From the NCBI GenBank assembly GCA_021796055.1, contig JAJYOS010000308.1, positions 1 through 7,437 of the forward strand: a stretch of DNA of 7,437 bases. Direction: 5' to 3'. Positions 1 to 7,256 of this stretch are shown one piece after another (position 1 is the first letter of the stretch; every line of letters begins with the position of its first letter). Below the pieces are notes generated by a model. That model was not told the DNA's origin and made no database searches. It saw only the letters and a list, made by a program, of their open reading frames with translations. This DNA is from Bacteroidota bacterium. Its GTDB lineage: Bacteria > Bacteroidota > Kryptoniia > Kryptoniales > JAKASW01. Both the position numbers and the translations under genes were made by a program.

Positions 1-1442
1 AAGTCGAAGGCGGAGAAATCGTCACACAGAATTTCAGCCTCGACAGCGTCTGGTCGCCATGGTACAACCTGCATAAAACATTTGCCGGCCTGCGCGATGC
101 ATATCGATATACGGGCAACGAACAGGCCAAAGAGGTGATGGAGAAATACGGAGACTGGGCAGTCGACTTTTCCAGCCACTTGACCGACTCCCAGTTCACA
201 CATATGCTCCGTTGCGAATACGGCGGCATGAATGAGGTGATGGCAGACCTCTACGAAATGACCGGCGAGAAAAGGTTTCTCGATCTTGCGAAGCGCTTCA
301 ACGACGAAGTGCTGTTCGCTCCCCTCGCCCAGGGCGTCGATTCGCTCGCCGGCAACCACGTGAACATGCAGATACCGAAGGTAATCGGCGCCGCAAAAGA
401 ATATGAGGTCGATGGCGATCGAACGATGCATAACATCGCAGAGTATTTCTGGCAGGAGGTCACACAGAGACGAACTTATATAAACGGCGAGATGGGAGAC
501 TACGAATATTTCGGCAAGCTCGGTGATCTTCCAGTCAACCGGGAAACCGGCGAGACGTGCAACGTCTACAACATGCTGAAGCTGACGCGCCATCTGATGG
601 AATGGGATCCGAAAGACGATTATGCGGAATACTACGAGCGGGCGCTGTACAACGACATACTCGCTTCCCAGGATCCGGAGACCGGTATGGTGACTTATTT
701 TATATCTCTCGAGCCGGGCTTCTTCAAGACTTTCAGCACACCGTACAATTCCTTCTGGTGCTGCGTCGGAACCGGAATGGAAAATCACTCCAAGTACGGG
801 AAGTTCATCTATATGCACGGTGAGAATAGTTTGTATGTGAACCTGTTTATTCCGTCTGTGCTCCAGTGGAACGCGAAAGGACTGACGGTCCGGCAGGAAA
901 CGAGTTTTCCTGAGTCACAGGTAAGCACGCTGCATCTGAAATTGAAGCACAGCCAGAGTTTGACTCTGGAGATACGTCGTCCTGAATGGGCGGGGGCCGG
1001 TTTTGCGATCAAGGTGAACGGGCGGAGAATTGCGGCGACCGGAAAACCCGGCAGTTATGAGAGCGTAACGCGTACCTGGCACGACGGCGACAAAGTTGAA
1101 ATCTCACTGCCCATGCGTCTGCGAGTCGAACCGGTGGCCGACGACAGCAACAAAGTGGCGATAATGTACGGCCCTATCGTGCTGGCGGGCGAACTCGGCG
1201 GTTATGTCCCGCTTCCCTATGGAAAAGAGAACAATGAATTCTTCGACATGCCGGATGTCAGCGTTCCCGACCTCGCCAATACCGATAAACCTGCGACAAG
1301 ATGGCTTAAGCCGGTGCCGGGTAAGCCGCTTCATTTCAAGACAGTCGGAGTCGGACGACCTAACGATGTGGAGCTGGCGCCTCTCTACGAAATAAACCAC
1401 CAGCATTACACAGTCTACTGGAACACCGCGGCTGCAAAGTAA
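1..1442 (+). CDS. Glycoside hydrolase, GH127/DUF1680 (beta-L-arabinofuranosidase-like), 5'-truncated
   Basis: This gene is cut by the left edge; the open frame begins at base 3 and gives about 479 residues up to the TAA at 1440-1442. Family members are usually 600-700 residues, so roughly the first 150, including any signal peptide, are missing. The protein resembles the DUF1680 superfamily (GH127/GH146), which removes beta-L-arabinofuranose from plant glycans. Visible hallmarks are WSPWYNLHK (window residues 17-25), NHVNMQIPK, GETC (Glu184, Cys186) and FWCC (Cys253, Cys254). In characterised GH127 HypBA1 the equivalent Glu and three Cys bind zinc, and the first Cys of the CC pair is the nucleophile. 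Glu168 in DYEYFG lies 16 residues before the ETC Glu, the same spacing as the HypBA1 acid/base. The C-terminal beta domain carries the typical VAIMYGPIVLAG stretch. The active site looks intact. Substrate is inferred from family only. A second glycosidase follows 12 bp downstream. Confidence 0.9.
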   Translation, partial: VEGGEIVTQNFSLDSVWSPWYNLHKTFAGLRDAYRYTGNEQAKEVMEKYGDWAVDFSSHLTDSQFTHMLRCEYGGMNEVMADLYEMTGEKRFLDLAKRFNDEVLFAPLAQGVDSLAGNHVNMQIPKVIGAAKEYEVDGDRTMHNIAEYFWQEVTQRRTYINGEMGDYEYFGKLGDLPVNRETGETCNVYNMLKLTRHLMEWDPKDDYAEYYERALYNDILASQDPETGMVTYFISLEPGFFKTFSTPYNSFWCCVGTGMENHSKYGKFIYMHGENSLYVNLFIPSVLQWNAKGLTVRQETSFPESQVSTLHLKLKHSQSLTLEIRRPEWAGAGFAIKVNGRRIAATGKPGSYESVTRTWHDGDKVEISLPMRLRVEPVADDSNKVAIMYGPIVLAGELGGYVPLPYGKENNEFFDMPDVSVPDLANTDKPATRWLKPVPGKPLHFKTVGVGRPNDVELAPLYEINHQHYTVYWNTAAAK

Positions 1443-1445
1443 AAC

Positions 1446-1450
1446 GGAAG
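1446..1450 (+). promoter_or_regulatory. Weak ribosome binding site for the GH63-like gene
   Basis: The sequence GGAAG sits in the 12-bp gap between the GH127-like stop and the ATG at 1455, only 4 nt from the start codon. It is the only purine-rich stretch there. The short gap suggests co-transcription and perhaps reinitiation after the upstream gene. Confidence 0.4.
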
Positions 1451-1454
1451 TCTT

Positions 1455-3956
1455 ATGTCCAATAAGGTATGGAAGAACAGACCGATTGCACTTCTGACTC
1501 TCGCAGTCTGCGCAATATTTCTCGGCAGCAGCGCGCGCGACCCGAACGATGAACCGGGGAGAAATCATACAGAAATCTCTTCCGGTCACACGAACAAGAG
1601 TCCTCGACTTGCAGTCAAGATCGGGAATTATTTTATGTATGCCCCCTGCGGCATATCCATCATCGTCAACGACGCCACGGCATTCGAGATACAGCCCGAA
1701 TTTAAAGATCAGCCGGTCTGGGATGGAGAGGGCGACAACAATCATAAAGGGGCGGATGTGGCTTACATTTCGCCGGGAACGACGTCGCCGGACTTCTCGT
1801 ATGTGCAATCGACGTTCGAACACGACGGCGCGACAATAACTTTCACGTGGGGCCGTGTGGATTCTACGGCAGTCGTCGGCACACTATGGTCCGACAAGCC
1901 GGTCGACCTGACATTGAGCCTTCCTGCGGCGACATGGCCGAACTTTCACGCGATCTACAAAGCAGTTGCGGATGGCGTAAGCGGCTACGGAATCACGGCG
2001 GAAGGCGAATACATTCCATTCCGATTTTTTTGCGATCCGAAGCCCGCCGACGTACAAGCCTATCTTACACCGGGCGCGGAAATGATCCTCAGCCTGACGC
2101 CGGATCACCCGACAAGATTCGTTTCCGGTGTGGGAGCGGGCCCACTGCCCGAATTGAAGGACGTGAAGTCGCTGCTCGACGCGGCGAAGGAACGATATGA
2201 AACATTCCATCTCACCTCCAGCGGTACATGGGGAAATTTCCTCGCCGCGATTCCCGATAACCTGAATTTCAGCCGGTTGTACAGCAGCGACAACGGCAGA
2301 GTAGTTCACATCGTCGGCCGGGGATGGTGGATCGGCAGGCGCGATCCTAACATCTTCCCATATTTCGCGTGGGACAGCTTCTTCAACGGGATTCTTGCGT
2401 GCCAGGAAGATCCCAAGGGTGCACGCAATACAATTCGAGCAGTTCTCTCCTTCCAGACGCCGGACGGATTTATCCCGCTCGATTCCCATTGGAGCGACAA
2501 CGGCGCGTACGTGACGATGGACCGGTCGGATCCGCCGGTCGGCGCGCTGGCGGTCTGGAAGATGAACCAGCGCTGGCCGGACAAATCATTCCTGGCCGAG
2601 GTGTATCCTCATCTTGTCAAATGGCACGAGTGGTGGATGAAAGCCCGGGATGGGAACCATGACGGCCTCCTCGAGTGGGGGTCCGAAAAGAAATTCAAAC
2701 AGGGTGCTATGTGGGAGACCGGCTGGGACGACAACGTTGAGTACGACAGGGCGCACATGGTCGGAACGACTTTGAATGCCGACGCGGTCGATCTGAACTC
2801 GTTGTATTCCATGGATGCAGATTACCTCGGGAAGATCGCCGCTGCACTCGGAAAAACGGAAGATGCCCGGCGTTTCGAAGAAGAACACGGGGAAATGAAC
2901 AGGCGAATCAACGAACATTTGTGGAACGCAAAGCTGGGAATGTACTGCAGCAGGTTGTGGGAAGTTCCGGAAGAAGTCGGTGCAGCCCTGGTTCCACAGA
3001 CTGTGTTCAAAGACGGTTTTGACGCGACTTATTACAAAGACCGGATACTGAAAGATACTGTCGTTCGCAGGATCGAGTATCGCGTCGGACGCGACTGGCA
3101 GGAATCGAGCCCGGCGCGCAGCGTGCCGCAGGATGATTGGAGTGCGAGATGGGCCGGCACATTTTCTCCCGACAGCTCCGGGCAATATCGTTTCATCGTG
3201 GAAGCAAGTACGGGAGCGCGCCTCTACCTGAACGGCCGGAAGGTGATCGACACCTGGCAGGAAGGACACGGCGAAGAAAGATTCGCGGATGTACATGTAA
3301 GCAGGGGACAAACAGTTGAGGTGGTGCTTGAGTACTTTCACGATCGCGGGCCGGCATCTCTTCAAATGTCGGTTCATCCGCTTTCGCCCGGCAAACCGGG
3401 GAGCGACTGGCTGACGCGGCTCACGCCGATGAATTTCTATCCTCTCGCCGCCGGAGTACCGGATTCCCAGCAAGCAAAACGGGTTCTCGCGACTCTGTAT
3501 AACAAGGATAAGTTCTGGTTGAAATGGCTTCTTCCGACAGTCGCCCACGATGATCCGGTATGGCCGGAGCAGAGTTACTGGCACGGGAACGTGTGGCCGC
3601 CGGCAAATTATCTTGTCTGGCTTGGCCTGGAACGATACGGCGACTCGCAGCACATCGCCGAGTTTGCACGAAGGTGCGTCGAGCTCCATATGCGCAACTG
3701 GGAAGTCAAGCGGCTCAACTGTGAAAACTACAGCAGCATCGACGGAAGCTGCAACGGCGATCCGCACTATACATGGGGCGCATTATTGCCGCTGATCGGC
3801 GAAGAGGCGCTGGTCGGCATAGACGACCATAACCGTCCCGTTCCCCGGGATAATCCGTTCTTGAAAGGGGACATTATAATGAAGCACGTTCCGATCGGCG
3901 GGAAAATATACACCATCGAATCGATCGCTGGAAGAGTGAAGGTTACCGGCGAGTGA
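1455..3956 (+). CDS. Secreted GH63-like (alpha/alpha)6 glycosidase with inserted PA14 domain
   Basis: This 833-residue protein begins with a Sec signal (residues 1 to about 27: basic MSNKVWKNR, then a hydrophobic stretch ending GSSA). A beta-rich domain follows (about 50-225), then an (alpha/alpha)6 barrel typical of GH63/MGH1-like glycosidases (about 255-515 and 650-790). Barrel signatures are YFAWDSFF (303-310), ETGWDDN (421-427, Asp425 the likely general acid), YWHGNVWPP (708-716) and CENYSSIDG with Glu757 the likely general base. A PA14 domain (about 520-642, with LYLNGRKVIDTW at 590-601) interrupts the barrel. GH63 enzymes act on alpha-glucosides or related alpha-linked sugars by inversion; the substrate here is unknown. 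PA14 domains often bind carbohydrate, so it may help hold the substrate. A lipobox is not convincing (LAVC), so it is probably periplasmic or secreted. It lies 12 bp after the GH127-like gene and is probably co-transcribed with it. Confidence 0.85.
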   Translation: MSNKVWKNRPIALLTLAVCAIFLGSSARDPNDEPGRNHTEISSGHTNKSPRLAVKIGNYFMYAPCGISIIVNDATAFEIQPEFKDQPVWDGEGDNNHKGADVAYISPGTTSPDFSYVQSTFEHDGATITFTWGRVDSTAVVGTLWSDKPVDLTLSLPAATWPNFHAIYKAVADGVSGYGITAEGEYIPFRFFCDPKPADVQAYLTPGAEMILSLTPDHPTRFVSGVGAGPLPELKDVKSLLDAAKERYETFHLTSSGTWGNFLAAIPDNLNFSRLYSSDNGRVVHIVGRGWWIGRRDPNIFPYFAWDSFFNGILACQEDPKGARNTIRAVLSFQTPDGFIPLDSHWSDNGAYVTMDRSDPPVGALAVWKMNQRWPDKSFLAEVYPHLVKWHEWWMKARDGNHDGLLEWGSEKKFKQGAMWETGWDDNVEYDRAHMVGTTLNADAVDLNSLYSMDADYLGKIAAALGKTEDARRFEEEHGEMNRRINEHLWNAKLGMYCSRLWEVPEEVGAALVPQTVFKDGFDATYYKDRILKDTVVRRIEYRVGRDWQESSPARSVPQDDWSARWAGTFSPDSSGQYRFIVEASTGARLYLNGRKVIDTWQEGHGEERFADVHVSRGQTVEVVLEYFHDRGPASLQMSVHPLSPGKPGSDWLTRLTPMNFYPLAAGVPDSQQAKRVLATLYNKDKFWLKWLLPTVAHDDPVWPEQSYWHGNVWPPANYLVWLGLERYGDSQHIAEFARRCVELHMRNWEVKRLNCENYSSIDGSCNGDPHYTWGALLPLIGEEALVGIDDHNRPVPRDNPFLKGDIIMKHVPIGGKIYTIESIAGRVKVTGE
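3012..3380 (+). other. PA14 domain inserted in the glycosidase barrel
   Basis: Residues about 520-642 of the GH63-like protein match the PA14 pattern. They start with GFDATYYKD, continue with a Trp-Ala-Gly-Thr-Phe core and SGQYRFIVEAS, then ARLYLNGRKVIDTW, and end with a VEVVLEYFHDRGPASLQMSV strand pair. Barrel sequence is recognisable on both sides (LWNAKLGMYCSRLWEV before, RLTPMNFYPLAAGV after), so the domain is internal rather than a terminal appendage. In GH3 beta-glucosidases a similarly inserted PA14 shapes the active-site entrance; a like role here is inference. Confidence 0.8.
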
Positions 3957-4089
3957 AAGACGAGCGCGGCACCGGCGTAGAATTAATTGAGTTGGCTTAC
4001 TCAGCTTACCGGGTAATTTTGCTCAATGTATTGAGTGAAGCAGAATACCCCTTCAGAAGATCTCACGGTCCATACCGTGAAATTGGCAG
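3957..4089. other. Convergent intergenic region with clustered small hairpins
   Basis: This gap separates the 3' ends of two converging genes and contains no convincing gene. It holds four short inverted repeats: TGAGT/ACTCA (3988-4003), TTAC/GTAA (4006-4016, followed by TTTT), CTCAA/TTGAG (4022-4035), and a perfect 7-bp stem at 4063-4080. The heptamer ATTGAGT also occurs twice (3986 and 4030), so alternative pairings are possible. Convergent transcript termination is the likely role, though none of the stems has a strong U-tract. Confidence 0.45.
4063..4080. terminator. Possible bidirectional terminator hairpin
   Basis: TCACGGT and ACCGTGA form a perfect 7-bp stem around the loop CCAT, ten bases beyond the stop of the minus-strand LPP20-like gene. 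No run of T follows on either strand, so this is not a canonical intrinsic terminator. It could protect the 3' end of the transcript or assist factor-dependent termination. Confidence 0.35.
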
Positions 4090-5106
4090 TCATTGTCCAC
4101 CCAACAGTCTATTCATCAGCTCCGCCGTCATCTGCTTCACCGCCTTATCCATGTCGTATACCGCCCTGTCTTTTGCGCGCCTGACACTCAGCTGACCGGA
4201 TCGATCTCTCTTTGAGATGTCGGTCATCACGACGCCTGTCGCGTTGTCGACAATGCTAAGTTCGATATCCCATCTGCAATAGTACCAACCATCCACCGGA
4301 GTTTTCGAAGGATCAAGTCTGGTTACGACCTTCAAGGTGAAATCAGGACTTGCGGTGTCGCCGGTAGCAATTACCAATCCTTGAGACGTCAGGTTATCCG
4401 ACACGACCTGCGCCGGGCTTTCAGAACGAGGTCCCTTTGAATCCAGACCGAAGCGAATCTCGTTTTGACAAAACCGCAGAAGGTCCGTGGTTGCTTCGTC
4501 GGCTGATATGCCCGGCAGCGGAAGTGCCTGTCCCGAGCTTGAGAGCACGGAATAATCTGAGTTGAGGTCCTGGCGCTTCAGGGCGAGGTCTTTTCTGGAA
4601 ACAAGGAGACGAAGTTTTCCGAGCTTGGTGCCGGCCGTGTCTATTTCATTGCCGACTTCAACGAGCTCCGTATCGAGCGCGGAAATCTGGTCTGTGATCC
4701 TGACAGCAGCCTTCCCCCTGTCCAGCACCGCCAGAGCATAATATTCCATGTCATTTGGATCCTGCCATACGTCCGCGATTTCCGTCCCCTCCAGAGTTTT
4801 CGTCAGCCCGACATTCACACTGCTGCTTGTGATATCGACTGTTTTGCCGCTGACGTTGCTCCCGGAACCGTTGAGCGTTTCCGTCTTGTTCGTGCTGAAC
4901 CTGGCGTTCAATTGCACCCTGAACACCTCGGCGATATGTGCCCTTGCCTGGTTCTCAGCTTCCTGGCGTGTATCGCCGCTCCCGACTCCGGTGATGTACT
5001 GGTCGTCAGGATACGTGCTGCTTTTCCCCGTAACCCATTCCGGAGTCTGGGCGTTGACGAAACCGACCGATGCGATAATGAACACGGCAACGAGTATAGT
5101 TTTCAT
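4090..5106 (-). CDS. Exported LPP20-domain envelope protein
   Basis: This 338-residue protein starts with a clean Sec signal, MKTILVAVFIIASVGFVNAQ, probably cleaved after VNA. An upstream in-frame ATG at 5175 would add 23 poorly hydrophobic residues inside the neighbouring gene. The ATG at 5106 is preferred because AAGGAA lies 9 nt upstream and the signal then begins at residue 1. Residues about 22-135 match the LPP20 pattern: PEWVTG, YITGVGSG, the helix EAENQARAHIAE, then IADVWQDPNDMEYYALAVLDR. A charged helical linker (about 136-185) leads to a second alpha/beta domain (198-338) with WYYCRWDIELSIVDNATG and a C-terminal helix. LPP20 proteins are usually lipoproteins of the outer envelope, some tied to flagella (FlgP), but this one has no lipobox Cys and should be soluble in the periplasm. 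It is last in the minus-strand cluster, 13 bp after the COG3014-type gene. Specific function unknown. Confidence 0.82.
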   Translation of the reverse strand: MKTILVAVFIIASVGFVNAQTPEWVTGKSSTYPDDQYITGVGSGDTRQEAENQARAHIAEVFRVQLNARFSTNKTETLNGSGSNVSGKTVDITSSSVNVGLTKTLEGTEIADVWQDPNDMEYYALAVLDRGKAAVRITDQISALDTELVEVGNEIDTAGTKLGKLRLLVSRKDLALKRQDLNSDYSVLSSSGQALPLPGISADEATTDLLRFCQNEIRFGLDSKGPRSESPAQVVSDNLTSQGLVIATGDTASPDFTLKVVTRLDPSKTPVDGWYYCRWDIELSIVDNATGVVMTDISKRDRSGQLSVRRAKDRAVYDMDKAVKQMTAELMNRLLGGQ

Positions 5107-5115
5107 TTCTAATGA

Positions 5116-5121
5116 TTCCTT
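5116..5121 (-). promoter_or_regulatory. Ribosome binding site that fixes the LPP20-like start
   Basis: On the minus strand AAGGAA lies 9 nt before the ATG at 5106-5104 and overlaps the last bases of the upstream COG3014-type gene. It supports the shorter start over the ATG at 5175. Confidence 0.65.
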
Positions 5122-6583
5122 ATTTGATATCCGGAAGAATTTTAATGAGCACCTGGCCGGGACCGATTGAAACATTGTCCATCATGAGCCGTGAACCGTC
5201 CTGACCGCTGACCGCCAGGGAATAATTTCCGGCGGGGAGCTGGAATTGAGCAACCTGAATATCGTGCGGCAGCGTTCTCCACATTCTCAAATCAGCCTGT
5301 TCAGATGCGGAATACGCGGCGTCCACAAGCGAGCTGCTCAGGAGATTAGCCAGGCGATTTCCGTTGTCTTTTTTCCTCACTTCCGCCTTGATCTTCTCGG
5401 CGGCAAGAAACTTCAACAGCGCTCTCCCGCCGGCTTTGAGATAGATTAGACCGAGACGATCCTGGAGGTCTTTCTCCGCGATCCTGTTCACATTCTCGCC
5501 TAATTGCGTCATCGTACTCGTGTGTTCCGCGCCCCCCGATATTGAAACGGTGTAATACCGGGAGCCAATTTGACGTGCATGGAATTTTGGAACCGCAACG
5601 ATGAACGTGTGGAGAACTGCGCTCGTATCGGGTATGGTTACATGCAGCTTTTCCTGCTCTTTGATCGGGCCCTTCCCGGAGTAAACAAGGATAAGTAAGG
5701 TTCCCATCGAGCCAGAAGTATCGGGAGAGTCTATCCCGAACTCGTTTTCATACCGTTCCAGGTCGTCGGTAAAACCAAGCTCGGCGGCAGTCCGCACAAG
5801 ATCATCCTTTAGAAACGACGGACAACTTGTCTGGTACAGCGTGTCGTATTCTTTATAGCCTGCGTACGCCTGGCGATAGGAGATGAAGGCATCGTTGACA
5901 TCTCCGTCGGCCTCGTACAGGATGCCCATGATGTAGCGGATGAATGCATCCTGCTTGAACGAGTTCTTGCCGCCGTACTGCTGAGAATATTCGTTCAGCT
6001 TAAGATCGACTTTCCGGGCCTCGACGATGGCGTCTTCCAGGCGGCCGAGCTCGGCGTAGTTGAGAGCCATGAAGAGGTTGACGTACACTTTCTCGAAGTC
6101 TTCTCCCTGGTACGGCAATTCGTTGTCGTTAAGTACAAACGAGCCGGCTATTTTGGAAATGCTTTTTGTGTACAGATCGTCCATTTCCTGCTCGCTCGCC
6201 GAGAGGTGCTCGGTGCTGAGCCGGTAGTCGCCGGCATAGTGAAGTAGAAGTCCGACTTCGAGGTTATAAAGGACCGAGCTGTTATTGCCGTACTTCGATC
6301 TGTTTGCCTCGACCACTCGCGCGGCCTTTGCGAACTGATTGGCGGATAGGTCCGCGTCGACGCTTTTGTAGAAGCCTGTCGACATGGCGCAGCCGGAAAG
6401 AAATACGCCAAGAAAGAGAACTCCCAGGGATAACAGGAAGCACGGAGACACGGACGCACGGAGCTCAAGTTGGTCGCATCCCTTCTCTTTGTGGCTAACC
6501 TTCTCGCGGCAACATTCCCGTCCGTACCGATGATCGCATCGTTTCTGAAGCTCGAATAATTTGAGCCGCGCTCGATATTCCAT
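5120..6583 (-). CDS. COG3014-type TPR-containing lipoprotein
   Basis: This 487-residue protein has a lipoprotein signal, a hydrophobic run ending in the lipobox LSGC with Cys65. Helical TPR-like repeats follow at about 75-125 and 160-245, for example NLFMALNYAELGRLEDAIVEA and YIMGILYEADGDVNDAFISY. A beta-rich C-terminal part includes EQADLRMWRTLPHDIQVAQFQLPAGNYSL split around residues 428-456, which I recognise as the signature of the uncharacterised COG3014 family. The ATG overlaps the LpoB-like stop as TGATG, so translation is probably coupled; no good Shine-Dalgarno is seen. The 45 residues before the hydrophobic core are oddly long and Cys-rich for a signal n-region, so the real start may be internal (a GTG at Val46 is possible but would leave no basic residues). 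It presumably sits in a membrane leaflet facing the periplasm as a scaffold. The biochemical role is unknown. Confidence 0.82.
   Translation of the reverse strand: MEYRARLKLFELQKRCDHRYGRECCREKVSHKEKGCDQLELRASVSPCFLLSLGVLFLGVFLSGCAMSTGFYKSVDADLSANQFAKAARVVEANRSKYGNNSSVLYNLEVGLLLHYAGDYRLSTEHLSASEQEMDDLYTKSISKIAGSFVLNDNELPYQGEDFEKVYVNLFMALNYAELGRLEDAIVEARKVDLKLNEYSQQYGGKNSFKQDAFIRYIMGILYEADGDVNDAFISYRQAYAGYKEYDTLYQTSCPSFLKDDLVRTAAELGFTDDLERYENEFGIDSPDTSGSMGTLLILVYSGKGPIKEQEKLHVTIPDTSAVLHTFIVAVPKFHARQIGSRYYTVSISGGAEHTSTMTQLGENVNRIAEKDLQDRLGLIYLKAGGRALLKFLAAEKIKAEVRKKDNGNRLANLLSSSLVDAAYSASEQADLRMWRTLPHDIQVAQFQLPAGNYSLAVSGQDGSRLMMDNVSIGPGQVLIKILPDIK
6441..6464. repeat. Three-copy 8-bp tandem repeat in the signal-peptide coding region
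   Basis: Three consecutive units of CACGGANN (at 6441, 6449 and 6457 on the plus strand) lie in the COG3014-type gene just upstream of the hydrophobic signal core. The unit length is not a multiple of three, so gain or loss of one unit would shift the frame. Confidence 0.6.
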
Positions 6584-7209
6584 CAGAATTCGTAACTCGC
6601 TCTGTTGACGATCTTCTTTATTTTCTTTTCACCGATCCATGCTTTCTCGTTGGTCGTGATGTTGTCAAGCTCCAGGTCTATCTGGTAATATTTCACGGTC
6701 TCCCCGCCTTCCTTGTCGATTATAGACGATATGTTCCCGATGAGCATAAAGTCAGCACCGGTTTCCTGTCCCGGTTCCTTCTGTGTATCCTCGGAGGAGT
6801 TGGCCGCCTGGTCCCGCCGCTCCGCTCTTATCTGGCCTCTTTCCTGTTTGGAGGCAACGAAGTTCACGATTCCTCCGTTCACAAGGGCTGCTTCGAGATT
6901 CTTGACGAAGGTCTCCACGTCGATGTGCTCGTAGGTTTTGTTCGTGATCCTCCCGACGATCACAACCGGTTTCCTGTTGTTCGCTTCTTTGAACCTGTCC
7001 ACCCAGGGAGAGTTTTCAAGATCGTTTATCATTTTCTCGGCGACAAGTCGGGAGTCGGTGTCGTTCCAGTATCCGCTCAGGTCGGTTTCGGAGTTCGGGT
7101 TTACCCTCGTCACTTTTACGGCGGGTCCGCACGCGCTGAGCAGCAGCGGCATAGCGGTCACGGCAATCGCAAGGAGGAGCGGGTGAATGTGTCTCATGTT
7201 CGTTTGCAT
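6583..7209 (-). CDS. lpoB: LpoB-like lipoprotein (penicillin-binding protein activator family)
   Basis: This is a lipoprotein with the lipobox LSAC (Cys27 from the start chosen). It is followed by DLSGYWNDTDSRLVAEKMI, RKPVVIVGRITNKTYEHID, GADFMLIGNISSI and YYQIDLELDNITTNEKAWIG, all typical of the LpoB family. E. coli LpoB is an outer-membrane lipoprotein that reaches through the periplasm to activate the peptidoglycan synthase PBP1B. Whether distant members do so is not known, so the symbol marks family rather than proven function. Four in-frame ATGs exist: 7239, 7218, 7209 and 7197. I chose 7209, which has AAAGG 10 nt upstream and gives a normal n-region; 7239 would leave only 17 bp after the preceding gene and is the main alternative, adding 10 residues. 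Residues about 130-150 form a charged, probably flexible insertion. The stop overlaps the ATG of the COG3014-type gene. Confidence 0.85.
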   Translation of the reverse strand: MQTNMRHIHPLLLAIAVTAMPLLLSACGPAVKVTRVNPNSETDLSGYWNDTDSRLVAEKMINDLENSPWVDRFKEANNRKPVVIVGRITNKTYEHIDVETFVKNLEAALVNGGIVNFVASKQERGQIRAERRDQAANSSEDTQKEPGQETGADFMLIGNISSIIDKEGGETVKYYQIDLELDNITTNEKAWIGEKKIKKIVNRASYEF

Positions 7210-7256
7210 CTCTTTCATGCCTTTCAAAATTGTTCGCATAAATTTCTAATCCGGGA

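Noticed and set aside
1494..1517. Possible lipobox (LAVC) in the GH63-like signal peptide
   Set aside because: Val at -1 is unusual for a lipobox, the Cys is in the middle of the hydrophobic core, and further hydrophobic residues and a plausible signal peptidase I site follow.
1104..1823. Minus-strand open frame across the GH127/GH63 gene junction
   Set aside because: It is Arg/Cys-rich, shows no recognisable motif, and overlaps two well-supported genes on the other strand.
2586..3767. Long minus-strand open frame of 393 codons opposite the GH63-like gene
   Set aside because: It lies entirely antisense to a strongly recognised glycosidase, and its translation shows no family pattern, signal or plausible composition.
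3953..4195. Possible small plus-strand gene starting at a GTG over the glycosidase stop
   Set aside because: It runs from the intergenic hairpins into the antisense of the LPP20-like gene, has no ribosome binding site of note and no recognisable features.
4748..5170. Plus-strand 140-codon frame, hydrophobic in translation
   Set aside because: It is antisense to the LPP20-like gene, whose domain pattern, signal peptide and ribosome binding site are clear.
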